The notes: generated by a model from the letters alone, not told the origin. DNA of 64,000 bases from Shewanella pneumatophori (GCF_023283895.1 NZ_JAKILB010000013.1:1-64000), one strand, 5' to 3'. Shown: positions 18,850 to 28,602, counted from the first letter of the stretch. Numbers and translations are program-made.

Positions 18850-19168
18850 CTTAAGAAATAGTTGAAAAATAGTTAAACAGCTCTGCCACGCGTGGCTTGG
18901 ACAATCGATTAATAACATTATTATTTCAAGCGACGCAAAGAACCACGGTTACGAGGTTTTAGATATTAGCCAACAGGGCGTTATGCTGCGTTATTTGCTT
19001 AAGAAGTAGCTTAAGAAGTAGTTGAAAAATAGCTAAACAGCTCTGCCACGCGTGGCTTGGATAATCGATTAATAACATTATTATTTCAAGCGACGCAAAG
19101 AACCATGGCTATGAAGTTTTAGACATTAGCCAACAGGGCGTTATGCTGCGTTATTTGCTTAAGAAGTA
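18751..19168 (+). repeat. 160-bp tandem repeats of the TusA-like gene 3' end
   Basis: The final third of the gene plus its 3' flank is repeated: GACGCAAAG occurs at 18772, 18932 and 19092, an exact 160-bp period. The extra copies encode the same C-terminus (VLDISQQGVMLRYLLKK) but lack the CPxP part and a start. Copies differ at mostly silent positions (for example GACATT versus GATATT). Each flank includes the 12-bp palindrome GCCACGCGTGGC (18885-18896 and 19045-19056). The extra copies are probably non-coding remnants. Confidence 0.92.
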
Positions 19169-19199
19169 ATTCAAGACGTAAGCTCATAAATGAACGATA

Positions 19200-19226
19200 A
19201 AAAAGGCACTCAATGAGTGCCTTTTT
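19200..19226. terminator. Bidirectional terminator
   Basis: AAAAAGGCACTC / GAGTGCCTTTTT perfect arms with a 3-nt loop lie between the convergent TusA-like locus and the YebC-family gene. T-runs occur on both strands. Confidence 0.9.
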
Positions 19227-19270
19227 GCTGAGTCGCGTTTGGCGAACCAGTAGTGAATATAGAGTTTAAT

Positions 19271-19999
19271 TTACTCTGGAAGCTCGGCGTTGTGGTAAAC
19301 GTTCTGTACGTCATCACAATCTTCAAGTGCCGCTAGGAACTTCTCGAACTGCTCAACTTCTTCAGCATCAGTAATTGCTGTCATTGTTTGCGGCACGAAT
19401 GTGATCTCTTCCATCACATAATCTGTGTCTTCTGGTAGCTCAGCTGCTAATGCAGTTTTTACTTTGAAGAATTCAGTGTGTGGAGCGTAAACGCTGATCA
19501 TGCCATCTTCTAGTTCAACGTCAGATACATCAACGTCAGCCATCATTAGCATTTCTAGAATTGCATCTTCGTCATCGCCAGCGAATACGAATACAGCTTG
19601 GTGATCGAACATGTGGCCAACAGTACCTGGGCCGCCTAGCTTAGCATCGTTTTTAACGAATGCCTGACGAACTTCAGTGAAAGTACGCTTAACGTTGTCA
19701 GTTAGACAGTCGGCAATAACCATGCAGCCGCCAGGACCAAAACCTTCATAACGCGCAGTTTCGTAGTCTTCACCACCACCGCCTTTGGCTTTTTCAATTG
19801 CACGTTCGATAACGTGTGCTGGTACTTGGTCTTTCTTGGCTTTGGCAATCATGGTGCGAAGCGCAAGGTTGCCATCTGGATCGAAGCCACCGTTCTTGGC
19901 GCAAACGTACAACTCTTTCCCGTAACGAGAATAAAGTCTAGTTTTTTGCCCAGCAGTTTTCGCCATGGATTCTTTTTTGTTTTGGTATGCTCTACCCAT
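19271..19999 (-). CDS. YebC/PmpR-family protein (YeeN-like)
   Basis: This 242-aa protein belongs to the YebC/TACO1 family of translation or transcription factors. It contains the signature GGGGEDYETARYEGFGPGGCMVI. The N-terminus MGRAYQNKKESMAKTAGQK resembles E. coli YeeN more than YebC, which starts MAGHSKW. The start at 19999 was chosen because the family begins MGR; an extension upstream to 20152 is not supported. The C-terminus is acidic (ALEDCDDVQNVYHN). Family members have been linked to relief of ribosome stalling; the exact role here is unproven. Confidence 0.93.
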   Translation of the reverse strand: MGRAYQNKKESMAKTAGQKTRLYSRYGKELYVCAKNGGFDPDGNLALRTMIAKAKKDQVPAHVIERAIEKAKGGGGEDYETARYEGFGPGGCMVIADCLTDNVKRTFTEVRQAFVKNDAKLGGPGTVGHMFDHQAVFVFAGDDEDAILEMLMMADVDVSDVELEDGMISVYAPHTEFFKVKTALAAELPEDTDYVMEEITFVPQTMTAITDAEEVEQFEKFLAALEDCDDVQNVYHNAELPE

Positions 20000-20172
20000 C
20001 TTGATCTTTCTCACTAAGCTTAAAAAATTGCCAGCAATGTTAGCAGCTTTATCGAAACAAATCAGGTGCAGGCCTTTAAAAATGCTAATCGCAGCGATTA
20101 ATTTTGTTTTATGGCAGCAACTAAGGCCGTTATGCACAGTTACAGGATCCAAATGCAGCCAATTTATGGCCT

Positions 20173-21078
20173 TTACTGTGGAGACTGGAAAGACGTTATC
20201 AATGCGTCGATGGTTTTCTTAATAAGAAGTGGTGGTTCTCGGCCAAAATCATGTACGGCGTAAACACTGTTTACTTCACATTGATGGCTGCTAATGATTT
20301 CGCTTAACTCCTGTTGCTGCTGGGCTTGCTCAAATACAAAATCAGGCAATAGCGCTACGCCTAATCCAGCCTTTGCTAACGATAATACCGCAGCGGAGCT
20401 ATCGGCGTAGCGATTAGCATTAAACTGTACTATCAGGTTCTTTTGGCCTTTAGTTGGGATTTTTGATTGCATTTGATGCTGAATTTTTTGTCCTTGCCAA
20501 GAATTTGCAATGTAATCGAGTTCTGCAAACTGCCCAGCGTTTATCGGCGCACTATGGCGCTGAATAAATGCAGGACTGGCGCAGAGTACATCTCTAAATT
20601 GACCGACTTTTCGCTGCATAAGGTTACTCGATGTCAGCTTGCCGACCCTCACAGCAAGATCGATATCTTGGCCAAGTAGGTCAATACGGCGATCTTGCAG
20701 CTGAATATGCGGGCGGATCATTGCGTTATTAAGGCAAAGTGCTGCCACTGCTGGGGTGATAATACTGTCGACTAAGGCATGGGGAGAGCTGATTTTTAAC
20801 GGCCCTGCGAGTGTATCCGCCGCTTCTCTCGCCTCTTGCCAAGCGATTGCGGAAATAGCTCCTAGCTCATTGCAGCGCTGGTAAAAGTCTTTACCTGCTG
20901 GGGTTAATTGTTGCTTGCGAGTGGTTCTATGCAGCAGTTGCACACCTAAGGCGAGTTCAAGTGACTTTAAGTGATGACTAATAACGGACTTAGAGAGATC
21001 GAGCTTATCAGCCGCAGCACTAATAGAACCGCTATCGACAATATGTTTGAAAATGGCCATATGCCGTAAATGTTCCAT
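20173..21078 (-). CDS. LysR-family transcriptional regulator
   Basis: The 301-aa protein has an N-terminal helix-turn-helix (MAIFKHIVDSGSISAAADKLDLSKSVISHHLKSLE) and a C-terminal effector-binding domain. It is divergent from a small NTF2-like gene 143 bp away, the most likely target besides itself. The ligand cannot be read from sequence. Its 3' end stops 173 bp from the start of the YebC-family gene on the same strand. Confidence 0.93.
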   Translation of the reverse strand: MEHLRHMAIFKHIVDSGSISAAADKLDLSKSVISHHLKSLELALGVQLLHRTTRKQQLTPAGKDFYQRCNELGAISAIAWQEAREAADTLAGPLKISSPHALVDSIITPAVAALCLNNAMIRPHIQLQDRRIDLLGQDIDLAVRVGKLTSSNLMQRKVGQFRDVLCASPAFIQRHSAPINAGQFAELDYIANSWQGQKIQHQMQSKIPTKGQKNLIVQFNANRYADSSAAVLSLAKAGLGVALLPDFVFEQAQQQQELSEIISSHQCEVNSVYAVHDFGREPPLLIKKTIDALITSFQSPQ

Positions 21079-21221
21079 ATTGCTGTCCTTATCTTTTATC
21101 TCGTTAGTGGTTTTATATTGTTCTGTTTAATCGAACTATGATTGCGATTTTAGCTAGGTTATCAATGCTAATGATCGCTGTAAACTGCAGGCATAAATTG
21201 ATTCAAATACAGGTACACACT

Positions 21222-21587
21222 ATGTCACAGCAATTACTCGATGCCGTAAAACTTGCCAGCGCCACTTGGATGCAAGGTTTTAACACTCAAAATGCAGCAC
21301 AGTGCGCTGCACAATATGCTGCAGATGCGCCAATGTTAGCGCGTCCTTTTGGTGAGTTTGTGGGGACTGAAGCGATTCAAGCTTTTTGGCAAAACTTGAT
21401 TGATCAAGGCTATGCGGATGTTGAATACACAAGCCCTGAGTTTAAAGTGCTAGATGAAAAGTCTGTACTATTAACTACGGCTTGGAAAATGAATAAAGCC
21501 CATGGGGTAGTGCACAAAGAGATTTGGGTATTGCAAGATGATGGCACCGCTAAACTTGTTGATGATGAGTTTGAAGTTTTAGGCTAG
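21222..21587 (+). CDS. NTF2-like / SnoaL-like small protein
   Basis: The 121-aa protein (from the ATG at 21222) has the cone-shaped NTF2-like fold pattern: an N-terminal helix, AAQYAADAPMLARPFGEFVG, then strands with VLLTTAWKMN and EIWVLQDDGTAKLVDDEF. Such proteins bind or convert small molecules in varied pathways. An upstream reading to 21138 lacks family similarity. It is divergent from a LysR regulator that may control it. No signal peptide is seen. Confidence 0.75.
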   Translation: MSQQLLDAVKLASATWMQGFNTQNAAQCAAQYAADAPMLARPFGEFVGTEAIQAFWQNLIDQGYADVEYTSPEFKVLDEKSVLLTTAWKMNKAHGVVHKEIWVLQDDGTAKLVDDEFEVLG

Positions 21588-22113
21588 CTTTTATGGTTGG
21601 CGCTCAAAGCTGACACTAAGAGCTGTACCAAGAGCTAGTACTCTCGGCTAAATTCTCACGGTACATAATTCGGGCTATACACTAATATTTTCAATTTGCT
21701 GCTTAGTAGCGATGTAATAAATAAGCTGATTATATTTAGTGTGTTAGCTGCCTAATTGTCATTTAAGGCTTAATGTGAATTAAGCCTTTTTATATTTAGC
21801 GTATGACGTGTTCTTTAATTTATATATTTATTGGAAGCCATTGTTTAAGTATATGAATATTACTAATAAATATGCCGTGCGGTAAATTGGCGTTATTTGC
21901 TTAGATTGAGTGGGATTTAAGTTTTAATTAATGGAGTTTCATTAACTGAATATTAAATTGGTATCGCTTATGTTTTATTTGCTTATTTATGTGAACTCTA
22001 CCTCTAAAGAAGTATGTTGTTGAGAAATTAATCACAAAAATAAGTGTGGGCAATCTTTAAGGTATTTACGGGGGAGTAAAAGATCACGACTTAATAAAAA
22101 TTATGGAGTGATG
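21588..22113. other. AT-rich intergenic region with terminator
   Basis: A hairpin AAGGCTTAAT / ATTAAGCCTT (21765-21788) followed by TTTTAT lies about 180 bp after the NTF2-like gene and is probably a terminator. The remaining ~300 bp up to the multihaem cytochrome gene is very AT-rich and likely holds its promoter. No gene is apparent. Confidence 0.6.
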
Positions 22114-23949
22114 ATGAGAAAATTTAATAAATGCAGTGCGGTGTTAATAGTCGCTACCGCTTTCGGTTTAGCAGCCTGTAGCGATGGTAAAGATGGCAGT
22201 GATGGTGAAGATGGCACTAGCCCACTACCGCCAGTCGTTGAAGCGACTGAAATCACTAATGTTGAAATGCTCAGCCATACCTTGGAGGAGGGGGCGGTGC
22301 GTTTCGAATTTGAAGTCACTAACGAAGAAGGCTTGTTAGTTAGCGGACTTGAGAAGGTGAGTGCTGAAGTGGCAGCGCTAACTGATAAAGGTATTGCTCG
22401 CAGCCGCCCGGACTTTGAAGGCACTATCGTCGGTGGTAGCGCTAGTGAAGAAACAGTCGGCGCAAGCCTGACAATGACTGAAGATGGTCGTTATGAGTTT
22501 CTAGCACCTATGCCTGCGGTTAATGCGGGTACTGAAGGCATCATTCGTCTTGCAGTGGGTGGTAGCGAGAAAATTGCTAAATCTGCTTATATTGTGGTCG
22601 ATAAAACTGAAGGTCTACACACCACATCAACGGCAACTTGCCATGGTTGTCACGTTGACTACGCCGCATCAAATCTAAAACACCCAAGCTATACCGCAAT
22701 TAACACTGACGGCGAGACTGACTTAGTTGCTGGCTGTATGGTGTGTCACGGTAATGTGGTTCGTGACGAAGGTGGCTATGCGCGCAACTCAATGCAAAAA
22801 ATTGGTCATATTAATCACCAGAAGTTTGAAAAAGACTTTGAGCCAGCTAACTGTTATACCTGTCACGCAGAGCCTATTACCAAAGTAAATAGCATGCAAA
22901 CTTGTACAGATTGTCACGATGCTGCTGGCGTTGGTAGTGCGGCAGTCGCAATGACTTACAGTGGTTTTAGTGAATCAGATGATGTGCGTTTATTCCACAA
23001 ACAAGTGGCTGAAAAAGCGCAGGTTCGTGATGAGCATTCATCAACTATTTCTGCACCATACATGAGCGCAGATGCGGGCTACTGTACCGATATCGCCTTG
23101 TTTAAAGGTGATGAGCAACTGAATCTTGAGACCTTGCTAGCCGATGGTACTGTCTCGTATTTAGGCGCTTACCTACATGGTTATGATAATGGTTCTATCG
23201 TTGGCCGTGCAGCACGCACTGCAACGACGACATATGATGCTAACGGTACAGCTTCTATCTGTTTTGCCAGCTTAGATGCGACTTTCCCTGAGTTAATGGC
23301 AAGCTCGCGCATTACCTTTAACTTTGGGGAGGATGCTAGTTATGACGGTGTGACCTTGCATGGTTACTCTGACATGATGTCTGGTACGCTATATGAGCGC
23401 CGCCATAGTGTCACCATGGATAGCTGTAGCACTTGTCACAACAACGAAACCAATTACCACAAGAATGGTAGCTATGCCGATGGTGGTTTAGGTTGTGTCG
23501 CTTGTCATAACAATGGTCAAGATCGTAGCTCAGCAAACTCTGCACCAGGCTTTGGCCCTATGGTTCACAGCATGCACTGGGGCGTTGGTAGCTCAGCAAT
23601 TACTGGTGAACCAAACTCTGCGACTCAGCTTAATGCAGAAAACTGCGTGGCTTGTCATGCTGAGGGTATCGACTTAAATGCTGTTCCTAACCAGTACATG
23701 TTGTCGAAAGCCTTTAATGGCGGCACACCAGGTGTAGCTTCAAGCCCTGTCACGGCCAACTGTTTTGCTTGCCATGATAGCGACCAAGCACTGAACCACA
23801 TGAAGTCGAATGGCGGCGAAATCAATACTCCGGTTGACCATACAGGCGATTGGTTCAGCCAGGGCACTTCAGAGTCGTGTGCAACTTGTCACGCTGAAGG
23901 TCGTTCGTACGGTATTGACAAGTACCACGTGTTTGACCGTAAGGAATAA
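22114..23949 (+). CDS. OmcA/MtrC-family multihaem c-type cytochrome lipoprotein
   Basis: The ~611-aa protein begins with a lipoprotein signal (AFGLAAC lipobox) and a short Gly/Asp linker (SDGKDGSDGEDG). Nine CxxCH haem-binding motifs are seen: CHGCH, CMVCH, CYTCH, CTDCH, CSTCH, CVACH twice, CFACH and CATCH. They fall in two groups (four, then five) separated by a haem-free domain, like the split-barrel/pentahaem layout of MtrC and OmcA. The usual number is ten, so the first group seems one short. The likely role is extracellular electron transfer at the outer membrane. No MtrAB-type partners are adjacent. The ATG at 22114 is best spaced from GGAG at 22105; 22111 is an alternative. Confidence 0.9.
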   Translation: MRKFNKCSAVLIVATAFGLAACSDGKDGSDGEDGTSPLPPVVEATEITNVEMLSHTLEEGAVRFEFEVTNEEGLLVSGLEKVSAEVAALTDKGIARSRPDFEGTIVGGSASEETVGASLTMTEDGRYEFLAPMPAVNAGTEGIIRLAVGGSEKIAKSAYIVVDKTEGLHTTSTATCHGCHVDYAASNLKHPSYTAINTDGETDLVAGCMVCHGNVVRDEGGYARNSMQKIGHINHQKFEKDFEPANCYTCHAEPITKVNSMQTCTDCHDAAGVGSAAVAMTYSGFSESDDVRLFHKQVAEKAQVRDEHSSTISAPYMSADAGYCTDIALFKGDEQLNLETLLADGTVSYLGAYLHGYDNGSIVGRAARTATTTYDANGTASICFASLDATFPELMASSRITFNFGEDASYDGVTLHGYSDMMSGTLYERRHSVTMDSCSTCHNNETNYHKNGSYADGGLGCVACHNNGQDRSSANSAPGFGPMVHSMHWGVGSSAITGEPNSATQLNAENCVACHAEGIDLNAVPNQYMLSKAFNGGTPGVASSPVTANCFACHDSDQALNHMKSNGGEINTPVDHTGDWFSQGTSESCATCHAEGRSYGIDKYHVFDRKE

Positions 23950-24302
23950 AAAGTAAGGGTTAGCGGCTCCCTGCAATCTGCTAACCCATCACTTTTTAGG
24001 GCGTGATTTGATCAGTATTTGAATAAGTGACTCTTTTAAATACTGATTACTTGGCGCCTTTTTTATATTCTTAAATATTGCTCTGTGTATTTTAATTTAT
24101 ATTTATAGTGGTTTTTGTGATTATATTGCTTCGCAGCTTAAATGTAACAGCTTGTATTAATTTTTAGTGCTGATGCTTACGCTGAATACTTAAAATATAA
24201 AGGGTGAGAGTGACGGTTTAATATATTGAAATTTGTTTGTAGCGACTTAAGCTGCTCCCTGCTCAGATTCAATGCAGATAACAGCTTTGGTTTATTTCTG
24301 CT
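23948..24302. other. Intergenic region with terminator after the multihaem cytochrome
   Basis: AAAAAGT-AA-GGGTTAGC pairs with GCTAACCC-ATC-ACTTTTT (about 23948-23998), a convincing terminator. A second weaker inverted repeat, TCAGTATTT / AAATACTGA, lies near 24010-24046. The rest is AT-rich with no gene seen before the convergent LysR gene. Confidence 0.7.
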
Positions 24303-25250
24303 TTATTGATTACTAAAATCTGGTCGCTCGATAAAGTCTGGCACCTCTAATACTCTGTCTTGCCAATTATTAAATAGCGCTTGATAAAGAAACTCGATAA
24401 AGACCTGATAGCGCCTCGGTATATACACCCGCTGCGGCATACTCATGGTGACTAAGCTTTGCTTCATCGGAAAATCATTCAACACTGTAACTAACTCACC
24501 TTTTTCTAACGCATCATGGGCTATCACTAGTGGGATAGCTGCTATACCGAGTCCTTCAATCGCGGCTTCACGCATTAGGGTGATGTTGTTGGTTTCAAGC
24601 CTAGATTTAGGCTCGATAGTGACCCATTCTTGGCCATTAAATAGGGTCCAATTACTGTCGATATGTGGCGAGCTTAGACGAATACATTGATGTTCACTTA
24701 ATTGCTCCGGGCAATTGGGTTCGCCTTGTTGCTGCAGATACTTAGGGCTTGCCATTAAAATCTTAGGAGTATTAATCAAGGCGTAGGTCTTAAGCCTGTC
24801 ATCGGTTTGCGCAGTGATTTGAAAGAGTAAATCTATACCTTCTCCAATCACATCTACAGGGCGGTTTGTTAGTTCTGCTTCAATGGTGATATCGGGATAA
24901 AGCGCTAAAAATTTAGCGAAGATCCGCCCAAAATACAGTTGGCCCATTTCAATCGGGCAGACGATTTTTAGATGCCCTTTAATGGTTTGCTGTCTGGCGC
25001 TTAGTTGATCTTCGGCATTTTGTAGATCAGCTAAAATGCGATTAACTCTATGATAGTAATCAGCCCCCGCTTCGGTCAGTTTTAATGCGCGGGTGGTTCT
25101 ATATAACAGTTGAACGCCGGCATCAGCCTCTAGCTCTGCCACTTTGCGGCTCACGGTCGCTTTAGTTAACCCCAAGGCATTAGCTGCCTTAGTGAAACTG
25201 CCTTGTTCGACGACTTGAGAGAACATTTGAATGCGGTTGAGATCTATCAT
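24303..25250 (-). CDS. LysR-family regulator of the adjacent efflux pair
   Basis: The 315-aa protein has an N-terminal helix-turn-helix (MFSQVVEQGSFTKAANALGLTKATVSRKVAELE) and a substrate-binding domain. It is divergent from an EmrAB-type efflux pair with a 94-bp shared promoter region, the classic layout for a LysR activator of a pump. A near-palindrome TGTTACACC-TGTGAAACA (25251-25268) overlaps its own ribosome site and fits an autoregulatory LysR box. Confidence 0.93.
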   Translation of the reverse strand: MIDLNRIQMFSQVVEQGSFTKAANALGLTKATVSRKVAELEADAGVQLLYRTTRALKLTEAGADYYHRVNRILADLQNAEDQLSARQQTIKGHLKIVCPIEMGQLYFGRIFAKFLALYPDITIEAELTNRPVDVIGEGIDLLFQITAQTDDRLKTYALINTPKILMASPKYLQQQGEPNCPEQLSEHQCIRLSSPHIDSNWTLFNGQEWVTIEPKSRLETNNITLMREAAIEGLGIAAIPLVIAHDALEKGELVTVLNDFPMKQSLVTMSMPQRVYIPRRYQVFIEFLYQALFNNWQDRVLEVPDFIERPDFSNQ

Positions 25251-25268
25251 TGTTACACCTGTGAAACA
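25251..25268. promoter_or_regulatory. Candidate LysR operator
   Basis: TGTTACACCTGTGAAACA matches its own reverse complement at 14 of 18 positions and directly abuts the LysR start codon. It lies in the divergent promoter region shared with the efflux genes. Assignment is by position and symmetry only. Confidence 0.45.
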
Positions 25269-25344
25269 GTGGGTAATATTTTAGCTATCTAATAAATATA
25301 CTGAGACAGTATTAAACTATGACTCACTAATCAAGGAGTCATTC

Positions 25345-26418
25345 ATGTCCAAAACCAAATTATTTATCGGGATCCCAGCCCTTATACTTGCACTTGTAGC
25401 AGGTGGTTATTATTGGTGGACTCAAGTACGTAATTTTGAATCTACCGATAACGCTTATGTTGAAGCGGATATCTCTCATATCAGTGTAAAAGTGCCTGGC
25501 TATGTGACCGCCACTTTTGTCACCGATAACCAACACGTGGCCAAGGGCCAGTTATTAGCACAGCTAGAAGATAGCCAATTTGCGGCTAAAGTTGCCCAGA
25601 GTCAGGCATTACTTAGCAGTGCTAAAGCGCAGTTAACCACGCTTAATGCGCAAATTGATTTACAACAAGCATTGATCAGTCAGGCGCAGGCGGGGGTTAC
25701 AGCTGCAAAGGCTGAGCAAGTTCGTAGCCAGCAGCAGTTAAGCCGCGCATCAAAACTAAAGGTAAAAAACTACAGCTCACAAGATGCGGTTGATGAGGCG
25801 CAGGCGGCTTTTGAATCTGCCACCGCCCATGTTGATGAAGCCCAAGCCGCTCTTATTGCTAAGCAGCGGGAGTTAAATGTATTTAAGGCGCAATTAGTTG
25901 AAGCTGACTCGAGTGTTGAGCAAAACAAAGCGGGCTTGGCATTAGCGCAAATTCAGTTAGCCGATACTCAAATTACCGCGCCATTTAGCGGCGTTATCGG
26001 TAAACGCGGTGCGCAGCAGGGTCAGTATGTACAGCCAGGGCAAGCCATTTACAGCCTAGTGCCTGATAACGCAGTGTGGATCACCGCTAATTTCAAAGAA
26101 ACTCAGATTGCCGATATGCACGCAGGCCAGCAAGTCGCCATTGAGTTAGATGCGTTTGCGGGTAAGCATTTCTCTGGTGTGATTGACAGCCTGTCACCTG
26201 CCTCTGGTGCCAAATTCAGCCTATTGCCAGCAGAAAATGCCACAGGTAATTTTACTAAGATTGTACAAAGGATCCCGGTACGCATCCGCCTAGATAAAGA
26301 TTCCGCGGCTCAGCTTGAACAGGGCAGAATTGTTCCGGGACTTAGTGCGCTGGTCAAAGTCGATACTGCAAGTGATAGTCAAAGCCCTGCAGTTGTCGCA
26401 AGTAGAGCGCAATACTAA
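25345..26418 (+). CDS. HlyD/EmrA-family membrane fusion protein
   Basis: The 357-aa periplasmic adaptor is anchored by one N-terminal helix (FIGIPALILALVAGGYYWW). The following STDNAYVEADISHISVKVPGYV is the EmrA-type barrel-sandwich motif. Long helices at about 75-190 form the coiled-coil hairpin. TQITAPFSGVIGKRGAQQGQYVQPG is the returning lipoyl half. It overlaps the transporter gene by one base (TAATG). The pair probably exports drugs or toxic organics; no outer-membrane TolC homologue is encoded here. Confidence 0.94.
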   Translation: MSKTKLFIGIPALILALVAGGYYWWTQVRNFESTDNAYVEADISHISVKVPGYVTATFVTDNQHVAKGQLLAQLEDSQFAAKVAQSQALLSSAKAQLTTLNAQIDLQQALISQAQAGVTAAKAEQVRSQQQLSRASKLKVKNYSSQDAVDEAQAAFESATAHVDEAQAALIAKQRELNVFKAQLVEADSSVEQNKAGLALAQIQLADTQITAPFSGVIGKRGAQQGQYVQPGQAIYSLVPDNAVWITANFKETQIADMHAGQQVAIELDAFAGKHFSGVIDSLSPASGAKFSLLPAENATGNFTKIVQRIPVRIRLDKDSAAQLEQGRIVPGLSALVKVDTASDSQSPAVVASRAQY

Positions 26419-27989
26419 TGTCAGCGACTAGAGCTGATACATTACCATCTATTGAGCGAGTTGAACCCGGCAGTCGCCGCGCTTGGATAGCCGTATTTGG
26501 CGGATTAATTGGTGCATTTATGGCGATTTTGGATATCCAAATCACCAATGCGTCGATGAAAGAGATCCAAGGCGGATTAGGGGCAACTTTAGAAGAAGGC
26601 TCGTGGATCGCAACTGCGTATCTAGTAGCGGAAATGATAGCAATCCCGTTATCAGGCTGGCTTAGTAAAGGCCTAGATATTCGCCGCTATATGTTGTGGA
26701 ACAGCGCGATATTTATCTTTGCCTCTTTGCTGTGTTCTATTGCATGGAATCTTGAATCTATGATTGCCTTTAGGGCGATGCAGGGTTTTTTTGGCGGCGC
26801 ATTGATCCCTATGGCCTTTAGGCTGATTTTAGAATACTTACCCGACAGTAAACGCGCGGTAGGTATGGCGCTTTTTGGTATTACCGCGACTTTTGCGCCA
26901 TCAATTGGCCCCACTTTAGGTGGCTGGCTTACCGAACAATTTAGTTGGCACTATCTGTTTTACATCAATGTACCGCCTGGATTGGTGGTGATGTCGATGC
27001 TGGCTTATGGCTTAGTTAAAAAGCCAATTAATTGGCCAGAGCTTAAGAATGTCGATGTTATGAGTGTGCTGACCATGGCTTTGGGGATGGGCTGTTTGGA
27101 GGTCGTGCTAGAAGAGGGTAACCGTAAAGACTGGTTTGGCTCAGATCTTATCCGCAATTTAGCCATTGTGGCTGCGGTAAATATTGTGATTTTTGTTTAT
27201 CTGCAGTTTAAGAAAAAAGATCCTTTGGTCAACTTGAGGTTACTGGCAAATCGTGACTTTAGTTTGTCGACCATAGCTTATTTTTTACTGGGATTAGCAC
27301 TGTTTTCATCGATCTATATGGTGCCTTTATATCTGTCGCAAATTCAAAATTACAACTCGTTAGAGATTGGTGAAGTCTTGATGTGGCTTGGCTTTCCGCA
27401 GTTGCTGATTTTGCCGTTTATGCCCAAGTTAATGCAGCGTTTTGATAATCGTTATTTAGCCGGCTTTGGTTTCTTCATGTTTGGCGTGAGTTACTACATG
27501 AATTGTCATATGACTGCTGACTTTGCTGGGCCGCAATTAATTGCCTCTATGGTGGTCAGGGCTATTGGCCAGCCGTTTATTATGGTGCCAATCGGCATGT
27601 TAGCGACGGCTAGATTAAAAAAGTCTGAGAACGCTTCGGCATCGACAGTATTGAATGTGGTGCGCAATTTAGGCGGAGCATTTGGTATTGCATTAGTTGC
27701 AACCCTGACTGACAACTTAGGCAGAATTCATTTAGCTCAGATGAAAGAAACCTTGCCTGCCGTGAGTCCTCTGGCTAACGGGTATTTGGATCAAACAGCA
27801 GCTATGTTACAAGCAGCGGGTTCTGACCCTGTCACCGCTAGCCAGCAAGCCTCTGCTTTGCTTGGGCAAACCATGCAGCAACAAGCCATGGTTCAAGCTT
27901 ATAACGATGTATTTTTTATTATGGCAGGGTTGTTGATGATAGCTGTGGTATCGGTGTTGTCGATTCGTAAGCCGATAGCTCAAACTTAA
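26418..27989 (+). CDS. DHA2-family MFS efflux transporter (EmrB-like)
   Basis: The 523-aa transporter is predicted to have 14 helices. Family motifs include LDIQITNASMKEIQGGLGAT near the first helix (residues 35-55) and motif C, FGITATFAPSIGPTLGGWLTE, in the fifth helix. It partners with the upstream membrane fusion protein to pump substrates across both membranes with TolC. Translation is coupled to the upstream gene. The divergent LysR gene probably controls both. Confidence 0.94.
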   Translation: MSATRADTLPSIERVEPGSRRAWIAVFGGLIGAFMAILDIQITNASMKEIQGGLGATLEEGSWIATAYLVAEMIAIPLSGWLSKGLDIRRYMLWNSAIFIFASLLCSIAWNLESMIAFRAMQGFFGGALIPMAFRLILEYLPDSKRAVGMALFGITATFAPSIGPTLGGWLTEQFSWHYLFYINVPPGLVVMSMLAYGLVKKPINWPELKNVDVMSVLTMALGMGCLEVVLEEGNRKDWFGSDLIRNLAIVAAVNIVIFVYLQFKKKDPLVNLRLLANRDFSLSTIAYFLLGLALFSSIYMVPLYLSQIQNYNSLEIGEVLMWLGFPQLLILPFMPKLMQRFDNRYLAGFGFFMFGVSYYMNCHMTADFAGPQLIASMVVRAIGQPFIMVPIGMLATARLKKSENASASTVLNVVRNLGGAFGIALVATLTDNLGRIHLAQMKETLPAVSPLANGYLDQTAAMLQAAGSDPVTASQQASALLGQTMQQQAMVQAYNDVFFIMAGLLMIAVVSVLSIRKPIAQT

Positions 27990-28131
27990 ACAGATGCTTA
28001 AGCCTTTTGAGTTAACCAAATGGCTATTAACGAATAGGTGTTATTGGCGTGAAAAACTCGCCATTTAACGCCTGTTTTTATCATAGCAAAGTGCTAGACT
28101 GCAGCCTATTGCCGTGTATTAGGAGCAAGCT

Positions 28132-28602
28132 ATGCTTTGGAAATCTTTGTCTTTTTCTGAGCTTTCACTTAACGAGTTATATGATCTATTAAAGCTTAGG
28201 GTTGATGTGTTTGTGGTTGAGCAAAACTGTCCCTATCCAGAGCTAGACGATAAAGATCGCCACGCTCAAACTCAGCATTTACTGGGTTTGAATGAGCAAG
28301 GTGTTATTCAAGCTTATGCCAGAGTGCTCGCACCTGGTGTGAGTTATCCTGATGCCAGTATCGGGCGGGTTATTGTGGCTGAAGCTGCCCGTGGTGGTGG
28401 TGTTGCTCATACCTTAATGCAAAAAGCCATTGCGATTTCGATCAAGCGCTGGCCAGAGCATAATATTCAGTTAGGTGGGCAAGAGCATTTAAAAGGCTTT
28501 TATCAGCAACAAGGTTTTGAAGCTGTTTCTGAGATGTACTTAGAAGACGGCATTCCGCACATCGACATGCTACTGACCTTAACTGAGTCTGCTAAAACTT
28601 AA
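28132..28602 (+). CDS. elaA: GNAT acetyltransferase, ElaA family
   Basis: The 156-aa protein has the ElaA-type start (W-KSLSF-ELSLNELYDLLKLRVDVFVVEQNCPYPELDDKD) and a GNAT acetyl-CoA site (IGRVIVAEAARGGGVAHTLMQKA). GFYQQQGFEAVSEMYLEDGIPHIDM is the conserved C-terminal part. ElaA's physiological substrate is unknown. It is monocistronic, with GGAGC upstream of the ATG. Confidence 0.92.
   Translation: MLWKSLSFSELSLNELYDLLKLRVDVFVVEQNCPYPELDDKDRHAQTQHLLGLNEQGVIQAYARVLAPGVSYPDASIGRVIVAEAARGGGVAHTLMQKAIAISIKRWPEHNIQLGGQEHLKGFYQQQGFEAVSEMYLEDGIPHIDMLLTLTESAKT

Noticed and set aside
18850..19168. Two additional small genes after the TusA-like gene
   Set aside because: The copies encode only the C-terminal part and lack a start codon, ribosome site and the CPxP motif.
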